From Lithodes maja (taxonomy: Eukaryota; Arthropoda; Malacostraca; Decapoda; Lithodidae), in assembly GCA_037953745.1 (NCBI GenBank), contig JBAKBP010007400.1, forward strand, positions 1 through 64,000: DNA of 64,000 nt, in the 5' to 3' direction. Below the pieces are notes generated by a model that ran no database searches, was not told where the DNA came from, and saw only the letters and a list, made by a program, of their open reading frames with translations. Made by a program: the position numbers and the translations under genes. Shown here piece after piece: positions 10,796 to 20,092 of this stretch (position 1 is the first letter of the stretch; each line of letters starts with the position of its first letter).

Positions 10796-10936
10796 TCCGG
10801 CTAGAAGAAGTCTTCGAGAAATGACAGCCGGAGAGTAATTTCTCGGTGTAGGAAAAACTGTGTGATGTGTGTGTGTGGTGTGAGGTGTGGAAATTCCCGG
10901 CGCGACCGAAGCCGCTCCAAGGACTCCTGTACGAGT

Positions 10937-11544
10937 AGGCATAATTGCCCGAAATTGCCTTCATTCCCTGCTCATTTTCATGCATAAGTAAAAGCCAGAG
11001 CGTAATACAATTATGTATTCGTGAAAGTACGGTAATAGCTTTCAAATTACTCCTGAATCATCCCTGTACGACGTCTGGTTTTCTTGTAAGGATCTTGCAA
11101 ACGAAGGGCAAAATTGCTAAAAATTACCAAATCCGATAGGCCTAGGCGAAATCGCTAAAAATTACCAATTATTTTCTGTTTTCGCTATGTGTGACGCTGC
11201 ACATAAGTGAACTCTCTCTCACACAAACCTCAGTGTCGTGGCGGGGCCTGTAGGCTCCGGCTGACGTCCATCCGTGCTGCTTGCAAAAGCTGGCCTGGCT
11301 CACAGGCTACAAAATAGCCGGAAAATCGTCTCCGTCATATGAGGGGCCCCGCGGGAATTGGGTTAAGAAGTGTGGTTGTTTTTGTTATTTGATAGGGTCA
11401 CCATAAGGGTAATGGTGTGGCATTTGTTCTGTACAGAAGCTTGGCCTTTTTGGTTGGGGCTTCTTAGGAATGTGACCTTTTCCGTTAGCCATGGAGAAAC
11501 TGCAGAGGTACAAATTATTATAAGCAACCTCATGTTAAAAATAT
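10937..11544. other. Left-arm non-coding stretch upstream of the LINE
   Basis: This is host flank shared with 51400-51988. It includes a GC-rich block at 11230-11360. It differs from the right arm by a 6-bp GGCCTA insertion at a TA (TAGGCCTA at 11137-11144; empty TA at 51601-51602). No gene is supported. Confidence 0.6.
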
Positions 11545-14500
11545 GAGACTAAAGAGGTTGGGTCGGTGGGCTTGCGACCCCCACCCGGAAAAAATATCTA
11601 AGCAAAAAAAAACGAACGAACAGCCTCGGATGCGGACGGAACCAACGTTGACGAACCACGACCGACTAAGGACATGCCTTCGGACATTCTGAGAATGGCT
11701 ACATGGAATGTTAGTGGCATGAATGATGGCACAAAAGAGAGAGAGGTTCTGGAAGTGTTAGTGAATGCCAGGCTGGATGTATGTGGAATGACAGAGACCA
11801 AATGGAAAGGTTCAGATGTGAGAGAGTGGGAGTGTGGAATGGGTGTGTGTGCTGGAGTGAGTGAAGGAACAGCGAGAGAAGGTGCATGTTTGTTTGTAAG
11901 TAGCAAATGGAAGGAATGTGTAAGAGCGTATGGGTCTGTGGGTTCAAGGATTGTGTGGGTGAGAATGAAAGTAGGAATACAAACGTGGGTGATTGTATGC
12001 GTGTATGCCCCGACAGAGGATATACTTGAAAGAAAGAAAGAGGAGTTCTGGATGAATGTGGAGGCGTGCCTGGAGAAGTTTGACAAGAACGAAAGAATAT
12101 TTCTGATTGGGGATATGAATGGTAAGGTGGGTGATAGGAAAGTTGAGGGAGTGGTGGGAGGGTGGGGGGTACCATCAGAGGTGAATGGGAATGGTAGTGC
12201 ACTTGTGGACGTATGTGTGGGGAGGAGGCTGTGGATAGCCAACACCTTCTTCCGACACAGAATGATCCACAGGTACACGTGGAAACGGATGTTGACGATG
12301 AAGGATAAGACAGTGGTGGAACGAAAGTCATTGATTGATTATGTATGTGTGGATGAACGAATGAAGAAATCTGTGATGGATGCTAGGGTGTATAGGGGTA
12401 TTGGAGGGGGTCTGTCTGATCATTATGTAGTGGTAGCTAAGGTTAGGATACAAAAGAAGTGGGTGAGGAGAGCGGGAGGGAGGCGAGAGGAGGGTGGAAT
12501 GGTGAGGAGGGTGGAGAGGTTGCAGGAGGAGGAAGTCAGGGAGGAGTACAGGAGAGCAGTGGAAAGACGACTAGGTGGGTTCGACCTGGAAGTTATGGAG
12601 GAGATGAGCAAGGTGTTTAAGGATGAGATCTGTGCAGCATGTGAGGAGGTGTGTGGAGTGAGGAGAAGAGGGAGGGGAGTGAAAGGTACAGCATGGTGGA
12701 CATAAGAGGTAAGAATAGCTGTGGAAGAAAAGAAGAAAGCATATAGAGAGTGGTTGGGTAGTAGAGGGAATGAAGATTCCGAGAGACAGAAACGAGCGAG
12801 GTACGTGGAGAGTAAGAGGGTGGTGAAGAGAGTAGTGAAGGAAAGTAAGAGAAGAGTAGATGAGGAATTTGGAAGGAATCTGAGTGTAAAATGGAGGGAG
12901 AGTAAGAAACTGTTCTGGAAAGAAGTCAAGAAAGTTAGGGAAGGTAGCAAGGGAAACAGTAAGGGTGTGAAAGATAAGAATGGGAGAATGCTAGCCGAGA
13001 AGCAAGAGAGAGTCGAAAAATGGAGGGAGTACTTCAGTGAGTTGCTAAATGAAAGGAATGAAGAGCCAGCAAACATAGCTGGATATGGTATGGGAGGGAG
13101 AAGAAGAGAAGTAGTGGAGGAGGAGGTGGAGATCAGGAGGTCAGAAGTGTGGGAAGCCATGAAAAGAGTGAAGTTGGGGAAAGCACCAGGAACAGATGGA
13201 GTGTGTGGGGAAATGTTGAGGTATGGTGGTGAGATAGTGATAGAATGGGTATGGAAAATGTGCAAACTAGCATGGGAGAAGGGGAGTGCACCCGATGACT
13301 GGAAGACTGGCATAATAGTCCCCCTATATAAGGGCAAAGGGGAAAGAGGAGTGTGTGGTAACCACCGAGGAATATGTCTTCTAAGCGTAGTAGGGAAGGT
13401 ATACAGTAGGGTAGTGATTGAGAGAGTGAGAGTGAGAACGGAGAAATGGATAGGCGACGAGCAGGGAGGCTTTAGGAAGGGAAGAGGATGTGTAGATCAG
13501 ATTTTTACCCTGAATTGTGTTGTGGAGAAGTATCTGGAGAAGAAACAAAAGGTGTATGTTGCCTTTATGGACTTGGAGAAGGCCTATGACAGAGTGGATA
13601 GAGAAGGTTTGTGGAAAGTACTTAGAATATACGGAGTAGAGGGCAAGTTGCTGAAAGCAGTGAAGAGCATGTATGAGGGTGCAAAGGCGGCAGTATGTGT
13701 GGAGAGTGAGCAGAGCGAGTTCTTTGACCTGAATGTTGGTTTGAAACAGGGGTGTGTGATGTCCCCGTGGTTGTTTACTGTATATATGGATGGAGTTATG
13801 AAAGAAATACTATCAAGAGCAGTGGATGGTGGCGTATCGCTGAAAAGGGAGGGAATTGAGTGGAAGCTACCTATACTGCTGTTTGCGGATGATACAGTTC
13901 TGATGAGTGATAATGAATGGGAGTTGCAGGGTCTGGTAAATGAGTTTGGAACAGTGTGCGAAAAACGGAATTTGAAGGTAAATACGGGGAAGAGCAAGGT
14001 TATGGTCTTCGAAAGGGGTGAAGTCACAGAGTGTGAGGTGAAGCTGAACGGTCAGGCTATGGAGATCGTCAACTCTTTTAAGTATCTGGGCAGTGTGTTG
14101 AGTAAAGATGGGACTATGGATGAAGAGGTGCGGGAGAGGGTACAACAGGGGAAGAGGGTTGTAGGAACGCTAAAAGCAGTAACAAGAAATAGGGTGGTCA
14201 GTATGGAAGTGAAGAAGTCCTTGCTTGACAGTGTGGTAATCCCGACACTGACTTACAGAAGCGAAGCATGGACGTTGGTTGAGAGACTCAGACCAAGAGT
14301 GAGAGCAGTGGAAATGAATTACTTAAGGAGTGCGTGCAGAATTACATGGAGGGATAGACAGACTAATGAGGAAGTAAGAAGGAGGTGTGGTGTGGAGGTA
14401 GATGTGCTGGAAAGTGTGAAAAGGAACAACTTGAGATGGTTCGGCCATATGGAACGTATGGAAAGCGAGAGAATGACTAAGAGGGTGTACGAGAGCGAGG

Positions 14501-14692
14501 TGGAGGGACAAAGGGGGAGAGGTAGACCGAATATGAGGTGGAAGGATGGAGTGAGGAACTACATGAATGAAGGCGGTGCTGGTTGGGGGGAGGGGCGTCG
14601 ACTGACTGGGGACAGAGGTGCATGGGGGCGGTTCGTTCGTGGCCACCCCTTCGGGGATCACGGCGTCAGGCAATAGATAGATAGATAGATAG
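11545..14692 (+). mobile_element. RTE-clade LINE, near full-length copy 1
   Basis: The element is flanked by identical 13-bp repeats ATGTTAAAAATAT at 11532-11544 and 14693-14705. The right arm has a single uninterrupted copy at 51989-52001, so the target site is proved within the window. It consists of a roughly 130-bp 5' leader, one 1000-codon reading frame and an ATAG tetranucleotide tail with essentially no 3' UTR. The leader may be truncated, since a longer RTE-like 5' region appears in the derivative at 3136-3542. A second 5'-truncated copy follows directly at 14706. Confidence 0.9.
11674..14676 (+). pseudogene. RTE endonuclease-reverse transcriptase, one nonsense codon
   Basis: The frame starts at ATG 11674 and would run 1000 codons to TAG at 14674-14676, but TAA at 12703-12705 splits it into 343 and 651 residues. 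Copy 2 has GAA at the same codon (16034-16036), so this is a single substitution. The N-terminal AP-type endonuclease shows MATWNVSGMN (from about residue 8), TETKWKG, IGDMNGKVG (about residue 144) and SDHYVVV (about residue 248). The reverse transcriptase shows KAPGTDGVCGEML, FRKGRGCVDQIF, GLKQGCVMSPWLF and the catalytic FADD at 13882-13893. A long basic C-terminal region with RWFGHMERM follows, as usual in RTE elements. The protein would act as ribonucleoprotein in target-primed reverse transcription. The stop codon TAG is the first repeat unit of the ATAG tail. Confidence 0.92.
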
Positions 14693-14710
14693 ATGTTAAA
14701 AATATTGTAT

Positions 14711-15815
14711 TGATTGTATGCGTGTATGCCCCGACAGAGGATATATTTGAAAGAAAGAAAGAGGAGTTCTGGATGAATGTGGAGGCGTGCCTGGAGAAGT
14801 TTGACAAGAACGAAAGAATATTTCTGATTGGGGATGTGAATGGTAAGGTGGGTGATAGGAAAGTTGAGGGAGTGGTGGGAGGGTGGGGGGTACCATCAGA
14901 GGTGAATGGGAATGGTAGTGCACTTGTGGACGTATGTGTGGGGAGGAGGCTGTGGATAGCCAACACCTTCTTCCGACACAGAATGATTCACAGGTACACG
15001 TGGAAACGGATGTTGATGATGAAGGATAAGACAGTGGTGGAACGAAAGTCATTGATTGATTATGTATGTGTGGATGAACGAATTAAGAAATCTGTGATGG
15101 ATGCTAGGGTGTATAGGGGTATTGGAGGGGGTCTGTCTGATCATTATGTAGTGGTAGCTAAGGTTAGGATACAAAAGAAGTGGGTGAGGAGAGCTGGAGG
15201 GAGGCGAGAGGACGGTGGAGAGGTTGCAGGAGGAGGAAGTCAGGGAGGAGTACAGGAGAGCAGTGGAAAGACGACTAGGTGGGTTCGACCTGGAAGTTAT
15301 GGAGGAAGTGGAGGAGATGAGCAAGGTGTTTAACCTAACAAGTGCGCATGGGGGTAATTGAAAACGTCCCCCTGTGCTGACGTATTTGAGGTGTTTCCGT
15401 CACTAAAATATTCATTGTACCATTAATAGCATTAATAATTATCCATATGCGCCTATTATGGGTTGATTATAAAGGTATTAACCTGAAACAACAATAAAAC
15501 GAGTGAAAACAGCGTTTGGATGGTCAAAATCGGAGATATAGCCCGCGAGTTGTATAATGTATGGGTGAGGCAAACTGCTTTCCCGCCAATTTCCCCCAAG
15601 GCCACTGAGACACAGTCGATCGATACTCTCTCTCTCTCTCTTGCACTCGCTTGCCATCAGTGATGACAACACCCTGCTTGCAACTCGCTAATGTTAGCAC
15701 GAAAATATACCTCAGAATAAGGGAATAATAGGGAAAATAGGTGATAACTGAAGGAGAGGAGGAAAGTGGGGAAGGAGGGGAGGTAGAGGACTGAGATTTT
15801 GCATGGCCCAGGGGC

Positions 15816-15854
<39 letters not shown>

Positions 15855-17922
15855 CGATGTCAAAAGTTGATTTTTTATTTTACTTACTCTCAAGAGTCTT
15901 CCCGCAGTCCGCCGGGGGAACTCTTAAGAGTCTCCCCGCATCTCCCGGGTTAAGGATGAGATCTGTGCAGCATGTGAGGAGGTGTGTGGAGTGAGGAGAA
16001 GAGGGAGGGGAGTGAAAGGTACAGCATGGTGGACAGAAGAGGTAAGAATAGCTGTGGAAGAAAAGAAGAAAGCATATAGAGAGTGGTTGGGTAGTAGAGG
16101 GAATGAAGATTCCGAGAGACAGAAACGAGCACCTGAGTGTAAAATGGAGGGAGAGTAAGAAACTGTTCTGGAAAGAAGTCAAGAAAGTTAGGGAAGGTAG
16201 CAAGGGAAACAGCAAGGGTGTGAAAGATAAGAATGGGAGAATGCTAGCCGAGAAGCAAGAGAGAGTCGAAAGATGGAGGGAGTACTTCAGTGAGTTGCTA
16301 AATGTAAGGAATGAAGAGCCAGCAAACATAGCTGGATATGGTATGGGAGGGAGAAGAAGAGAAGTAGTAGAGGAGGAGGTGGGGATCAGGAGGTCAGAAG
16401 TGTGGGAAGCCATGAAAAGAGTGAAGATGGGGAAAGCACCAGGAACAGATGGAGTGTGTGGGGAAATGTTGAGGTATGGTGGTGAGATAGTGATAGAATG
16501 GGTATGGAAAATGTGCAAACTAGCATGGGAGAAGGGGAGTGCACCCGATGACTGGAAGACTGGCATAATAGTCCTCCTATATAAGGGCAAAGGGGAAAGA
16601 GGAGTGTGTGGTAACCACCGAGGAATATGTCTTCTAAGCGTAGTAGGGAAGGTATACAGTAGGGTACCGGTAGTGATTGAGAGAGTGAGAGTGAGAACGG
16701 AGAAATGGATAGGCGACGAGCAGGGAGGTTTTAGGAAGGGAAGAGGATGTGTAGATCAGATTTTTACCCTGAATTGTGTTGTGGAGAAGTATCTGGAGAA
16801 GAAACAAAAGGTGTATGTTGCCTTTATGGACTTGGAGAAGGCCTATGACAGAGTGGATGGAGAAGGTTTGTGGAAAGTACTTAGAATATACGGAGTAGAG
16901 GGCAAATTGCTGAAAGCAGTGAAGAGCATGTATGAGGGTGCAAAGGCGGCAGTACGTGTGGAGAGTGAGCAGAGCGAGTTCTTTGACCTGAATGTTGGTT
17001 TGAAACAGGGGTGTGTGATGTCCCCGTGGTTGTTTACTGTATATATGGATGGAGTCATAAAAGAAATACTATCAAGAGCAGTGGATGTTGGTGTATCGCT
17101 GAAAAGGGAGGGAATTGAGTGGAAGCTACCTATACTGCTGTTTGCGGATGATACAGTTCTGATGAGTGATAATGAATGGGAGTTGCAGGGTCTGGTAAAT
17201 GAGTTTGGAACAGTGTGCGAAAAACGGAATTTGAAGGTAAATGCGGGGAAGAGCAAGGTTATGGTCTTCGAAAGGGGTGAAGTCACAGAGTGTGAGGTGA
17301 GGCTATGGAGATCGTCAACTCTTTTAAGAGTCTGGGCAGTGTGTTGAGTAAAGATGGGACTATGGATGAAGAAGTGCGGGAGAGGGTACAACAGGGGAAG
17401 AGGGTTGTAGGAACGCTAAAAGCAGTAACAAGAAATAGGGTGGTCAGTATGGAAGTGAAGAAGTCCTTGCATGACAGTGTGGTAATCCCGACACTGACTT
17501 ACGGAAGCGAAGCATGGACGTTGGTTGAGAGACTCAGACCAAGAGTGAGAGCAGTGGAAATTAATTACTTAAGGAGTGTGTGTGGAGTTACCATGAGGGA
17601 TAGACAGACTAATGAGGAAGTAAGAAGGAGGTGTGGTGTGGAGGTAGATGTGCTGGAAAGTGTGAAAAGGAACAACTTGAGATGGTTCGGCCATATGGAA
17701 CGTATGGAAAGCGAGAGAATGACTAAGAGGGTGTATGAGAGCGAGGTGGAGGGACAGAGAAGGAGAGATAGACCGAATGAGAGGTGGAAGGATGGAGTGA
17801 GGAAGTACATGAACGAAGGCGGTGCTGGTTGGGGGGAGGGGCGTCGACTGACTGGGGACAGAGGTGCATGGGGGCGGTTCGTTCTTGGCCACCCCTTCGG
17901 GGATCACGGCGTCAGGCAATAG
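14711..17922 (+). pseudogene. RTE endonuclease-RT, copy 2, truncated and broken
   Basis: The coding part lacks the first 105 codons or so of copy 1. The endonuclease (IGDVNGKVG, SDHYVVV) is open from 14710 to the MITE at 15334. Relative to copy 1 there is a 17-bp loss near 15212, a 9-bp tandem gain near 15304, an 82-bp segment replaced by 2 bp at 16131, and a small deletion near 17300 that shifts the frame just after the RT palm. The RT core between 16134 and 17300 is open and retains GLKQGCVMSPWLF and FADD. A 6-bp CCGGTA insertion at 16667-16672 makes TACCGGTA and adds two residues in frame. The terminal part (17305-17922) is open to the tail-borne TAG. It could not make the full protein. 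Confidence 0.88.
15334..15949. mobile_element. TTAA-flanked MITE, copy B (616 bp)
   Basis: TTAA at 15330-15333 and 15950-15953 bracket the insert. RTE copy 1 has the uninterrupted site with one TTAA at 12617-12620, which proves the boundaries and the 4-bp duplication. The sequence is almost identical to 3598-4252, with a long uninterrupted T run (15819-15854) in the middle. The short ORFs across it are shadows. No transposase is present. Confidence 0.92.
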
Positions 17923-17947
17923 ATAGATAGATAGATGTTAAAAATAT

Positions 17948-18180
17948 CTTATATATTTTTGTTTAGCTTTACTTGGCATTCCTCTTCCTCTATGTATCTA
18001 GCAATTTAACCCCCTCAAACTCCTTATGACGCGATGGTGTGGTAATTACCCCGGGCCAAAAAGCTCTAAAAGACGATCGAGTGATAACTCAAGCGAGCTT
18101 GAAATACGCAGGCGTTTCGTTCATGGTCACCCCTTCGGGGATCAAGGTGTCCGGCAATATATACCGGTAGGCTATAGATA
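17948..18180 (+). mobile_element. SINE-like fragment ending in an RTE-type 3' end
   Basis: A non-coding block with ATGACGCGATGGTGTGG and AATTACCCCGGGCC leads into GTTCATGGTCACCCCTTCGG and GGCAATATAT, the same terminal hairpin region as the RTE elements at 14640 and 17880. The tail is degenerate (ATATATACCGGTAGG). The same block is at 52002-52224 in the right arm, so it predates the duplication. It is probably an old non-autonomous RTE partner; no target duplication was resolved. Confidence 0.5.
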
Positions 18181-18365
18181 AATTCATTTTTGGGCTATTT
18201 CTTCCATTTTATTGATCCTGTTAAAGTGCTTGATTGATTTTTGTGCTAATGTAGTTAGTATTTGGTGTAATTTTACATATTTCAGCTAAATCTGGAGAGC
18301 ACATGCAATATATTTGGGCATTTTCAGTTAGTATTGCTGGGGAAACGGTTAACATACAGTATTCA
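18181..18365. repeat. About 185-bp dispersed/tandem unit beside RTE remnants
   Basis: The unit contains AAATTCAT, TATTTATCCTGTTA, GGTGTAATTTTACATATT, GAGCACATGCAATATATTTG and TTTTCAGTCAGTATTGCTGG. Whole or partial copies recur at 19515-19635, 19985-20092, 27726-27868, 52225-52277 joined to 52758-52892, 52893-53070, 54505-54617 and 54970-55215. They always flank RTE-derived segments, suggesting a repeat amplified together with them. Confidence 0.65.
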
Positions 18366-19525
18366 TCATAGGAAGGGAAGAGGATGTGTAGCTCAGATCT
18401 TTGCCCTGAAATATGTTGTGGAGAAATATCTTGAGAAGGGACAAAAGTTGTATGCTGCCTTCATGGACTTGGAGAAGGCCTATGACAGAGTTGATAGAGA
18501 AGGTATGTGGAAAGTACTGTACTGAGAATAAATGGAGTAGATGGCAAGTTACAGAAAGCAGTGAAGAGTATGTATGAGAGTGCAAAGGTATCAGTACGTG
18601 TGAAGAATGAACAGAGGGAGTTCTTTGATCTGAATGTTTGGTAAAGCAAGGGTGTGTGATGTCCAGATGGTTGTTCTATATATACAGTATATGGATGAAG
18701 TCATAAAAGAAATACAAGGAAGAGCAGTGGATGTTTGTGTACTACTGTTTGCTGATGATATGAATGGGAGTTGCAGGGTCTGGTAAATATTTTTGGAACA
18801 GTGTGCGAAAAATGGAATCTGAAGGTAAATGCGGGGAAGAGCAAGGTTATGGTCTTCGAAAGGGGTGAAGCCACAGAGTGTGAGGTGAAGTTGAACGGTC
18901 AGGCTATGGAGATTGTCAGCTCATTTAAGTATCTTGGCAGTGTACAGAGTAAAGATGGGAGTATGGATGAAGAAGTGTGGGAGAGGGTGCAACAGGGGAA
19001 GAGGGTTGTAGGAATGCTGAAAGCAGTAACATGAAATAGGGTGGTCAGCATGGAACTGAAGAAGTCATTGCATGACAGTGTGGTAATCCCGACATTGACT
19101 TACGGAAGCGAAGCATGGACGTTGTTGGAGAGATTCAAACCAAGAGTGAAAGGGATGGAAATGAGTTACTTGAGAAGTGTGTGCAGAGTTACAAGGAGGG
19201 ATAGACAGACGAATGAGGAAGTACGAGAGAGGTGTGGTGTGAATGTACTGGAAAGTGCGAAAAAGAACACCTTGAGATGGTTCGGTCATGTGGAACGCAT
19301 GGGAAGCGAGAGAATGACTAAGAGCGTGTACGAGTGAGGTGGAAGGACAGAGGGAGAAATAAACCGAGAGAGAGGTGGAAGGATGGAGTTAAGAAGTATA
19401 TGCGTGAAAGTGGTGCTGGATGGGAGGAGGGGCGTCGACTGACTGGGGACAGAGGTGCATAGGGGTGTTTCGTTCGTGGCCAATCCTTCAGGGATCAAGG
19501 CGTCCGTCAATAGATAGATAGATAA
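18366..19525 (+). pseudogene. Decayed RTE copy, left arm
   Basis: The order of motifs is that of the RTE at 11674-14676: FRKGRGCV-like region, VAFMDLEKAYDRVDREG, FFDLNV, a shortened LLFADD region near 18745, VNAGKSKVMVFERG, FKYLGSV, VIPTLTYGSEAWTL, LRWFGHVERM, then the terminal hairpin and a three-unit ATAG tail. Many frameshifts, one deletion removing most of the finger-palm link, and internal stops make it inactive. Relative to the right arm (53080-54510) it lacks a segment of about 295 bp, apparently lost between repeated GACAGAGTTGATAGAGAAGG sequences. Confidence 0.85.
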
Positions 19526-19629
19526 ATTCATCTTTAGGGCTATTTCTTACATTTTCTTTATCCTGTTAGTGTACTTTATTAATTTTTTTGGTAATGTAGT
19601 TGGTAATTGGTGTAATTTTACATATTTCA

Positions 19630-19985
19630 GATAAAGGATGTCAACAGAATAACAAATGATGAGCTGAAGAGACGTTTAGGTATAAAGAGTATTAGCGAGG
19701 AGATGCGTACAAGTAAACTGGGATGGTATGGACATGTGGAGAGAATGGATGAACAAAATTGGGTGAAGAGATGCAGGTGTGCGATTGTGGAGGGAGCTGC
19801 ACCAAGAGGTGGACCGAGTAAGACCTGGGATCGGACTATACGTGCCGATCTCTAATCCAAAAACTTGACAAGTAAAGCATCCCTTAACAGGGTTGCCTGG
19901 AACGCCGCCATTAGGAAAAAGAGACTGAAACTGCACATCTGTGTGGAGCACTCAGTCTTAAAATGTTATGTACGTATGTATGTAT
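19630..19985 (+). pseudogene. 3' end of a second RTE-type LINE family
   Basis: The reading frame gives IKDVNRITNDELKRRLG, then TSKLGWYGHVERMDEQNW, then VEGAAPRGGPSKTWDRT. This is the conserved C-terminal region of RTE/BovB-type polymerases but differs clearly from the family at 11674. It ends with a tail built from ATGT-type repeats (about 19962-19984). A paralogous copy is at 54618-54965. Internal stops and a missing upstream RT show it is a 5'-truncated dead fragment. Confidence 0.7.
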
Positions 19986-20092
19986 AAATCTGAAGAGCAC
20001 ATGCAATCTATTTAGGCATTTTCAGTCAGTATTGCTGGGTAAAGGGTTAACATATTAATCTTTTGGAGTATTTCTTCCATTTATTTATCCTG

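Larger units (their letters stand above)
6906..10925 (-). pseudogene. 2A-bearing non-LTR retrotransposon, left copy
   Basis: This is a 4.0-kb LINE between 11-bp duplications (6895-6905 and 10926-10936, CCTGTACGAGT with one mismatch on the left). It ends in an AAC-type tail at 6906-6920. In order on the minus strand it encodes a 2A-type motif, a C4HC3 PHD-like zinc finger (codons about 63-113 of the frame starting at 10942), a proline-rich linker, an AP-type endonuclease (LQLNIDGIN, GGDFNAK, SDHLPI) and a reverse transcriptase. The RT is broken by a SINE at 7837. The C-terminal part (7772-6921) is open and holds a CxxC...H...C motif. Frameshifts or stops occur near 9920, 9670, 9022 and 8401. 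The first ATG of the open frame (10942) lies outside the element, in host flank. The clade is uncertain, probably within the CR1/Crack group. Confidence 0.85.
14706..17934 (+). mobile_element. RTE-clade LINE copy 2, 5'-truncated and interrupted by a MITE
   Basis: Homology to copy 1 starts at 14711 (equivalent to 11990) after a 5-bp filler TGTAT, and ends in the same ATAG tail. It is flanked by the same 13-bp ATGTTAAAAATAT (14693-14705 and 17935-17947) that flanks copy 1, so three copies of the target duplication bracket two elements. A TTAA MITE sits at 15334-15949. The two RTE copies differ by few substitutions, so both are recent. Confidence 0.88.

Noticed and set aside
12423..13337. 304-codon minus-strand open frame antisense to the RTE
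   Set aside because: It is the antisense shadow of the purine-rich RTE coding strand; serine/leucine/proline-rich, without a domain, and mirrored in copy 2. The other minus frames at 11598-15324 and 15880-17919 are the same.
15819..15854. Long T run as an assembly error in the MITE
   Set aside because: Copy A has an interrupted A/T run at the same place, so a variable homopolymer is expected; its exact length may still be unreliable.
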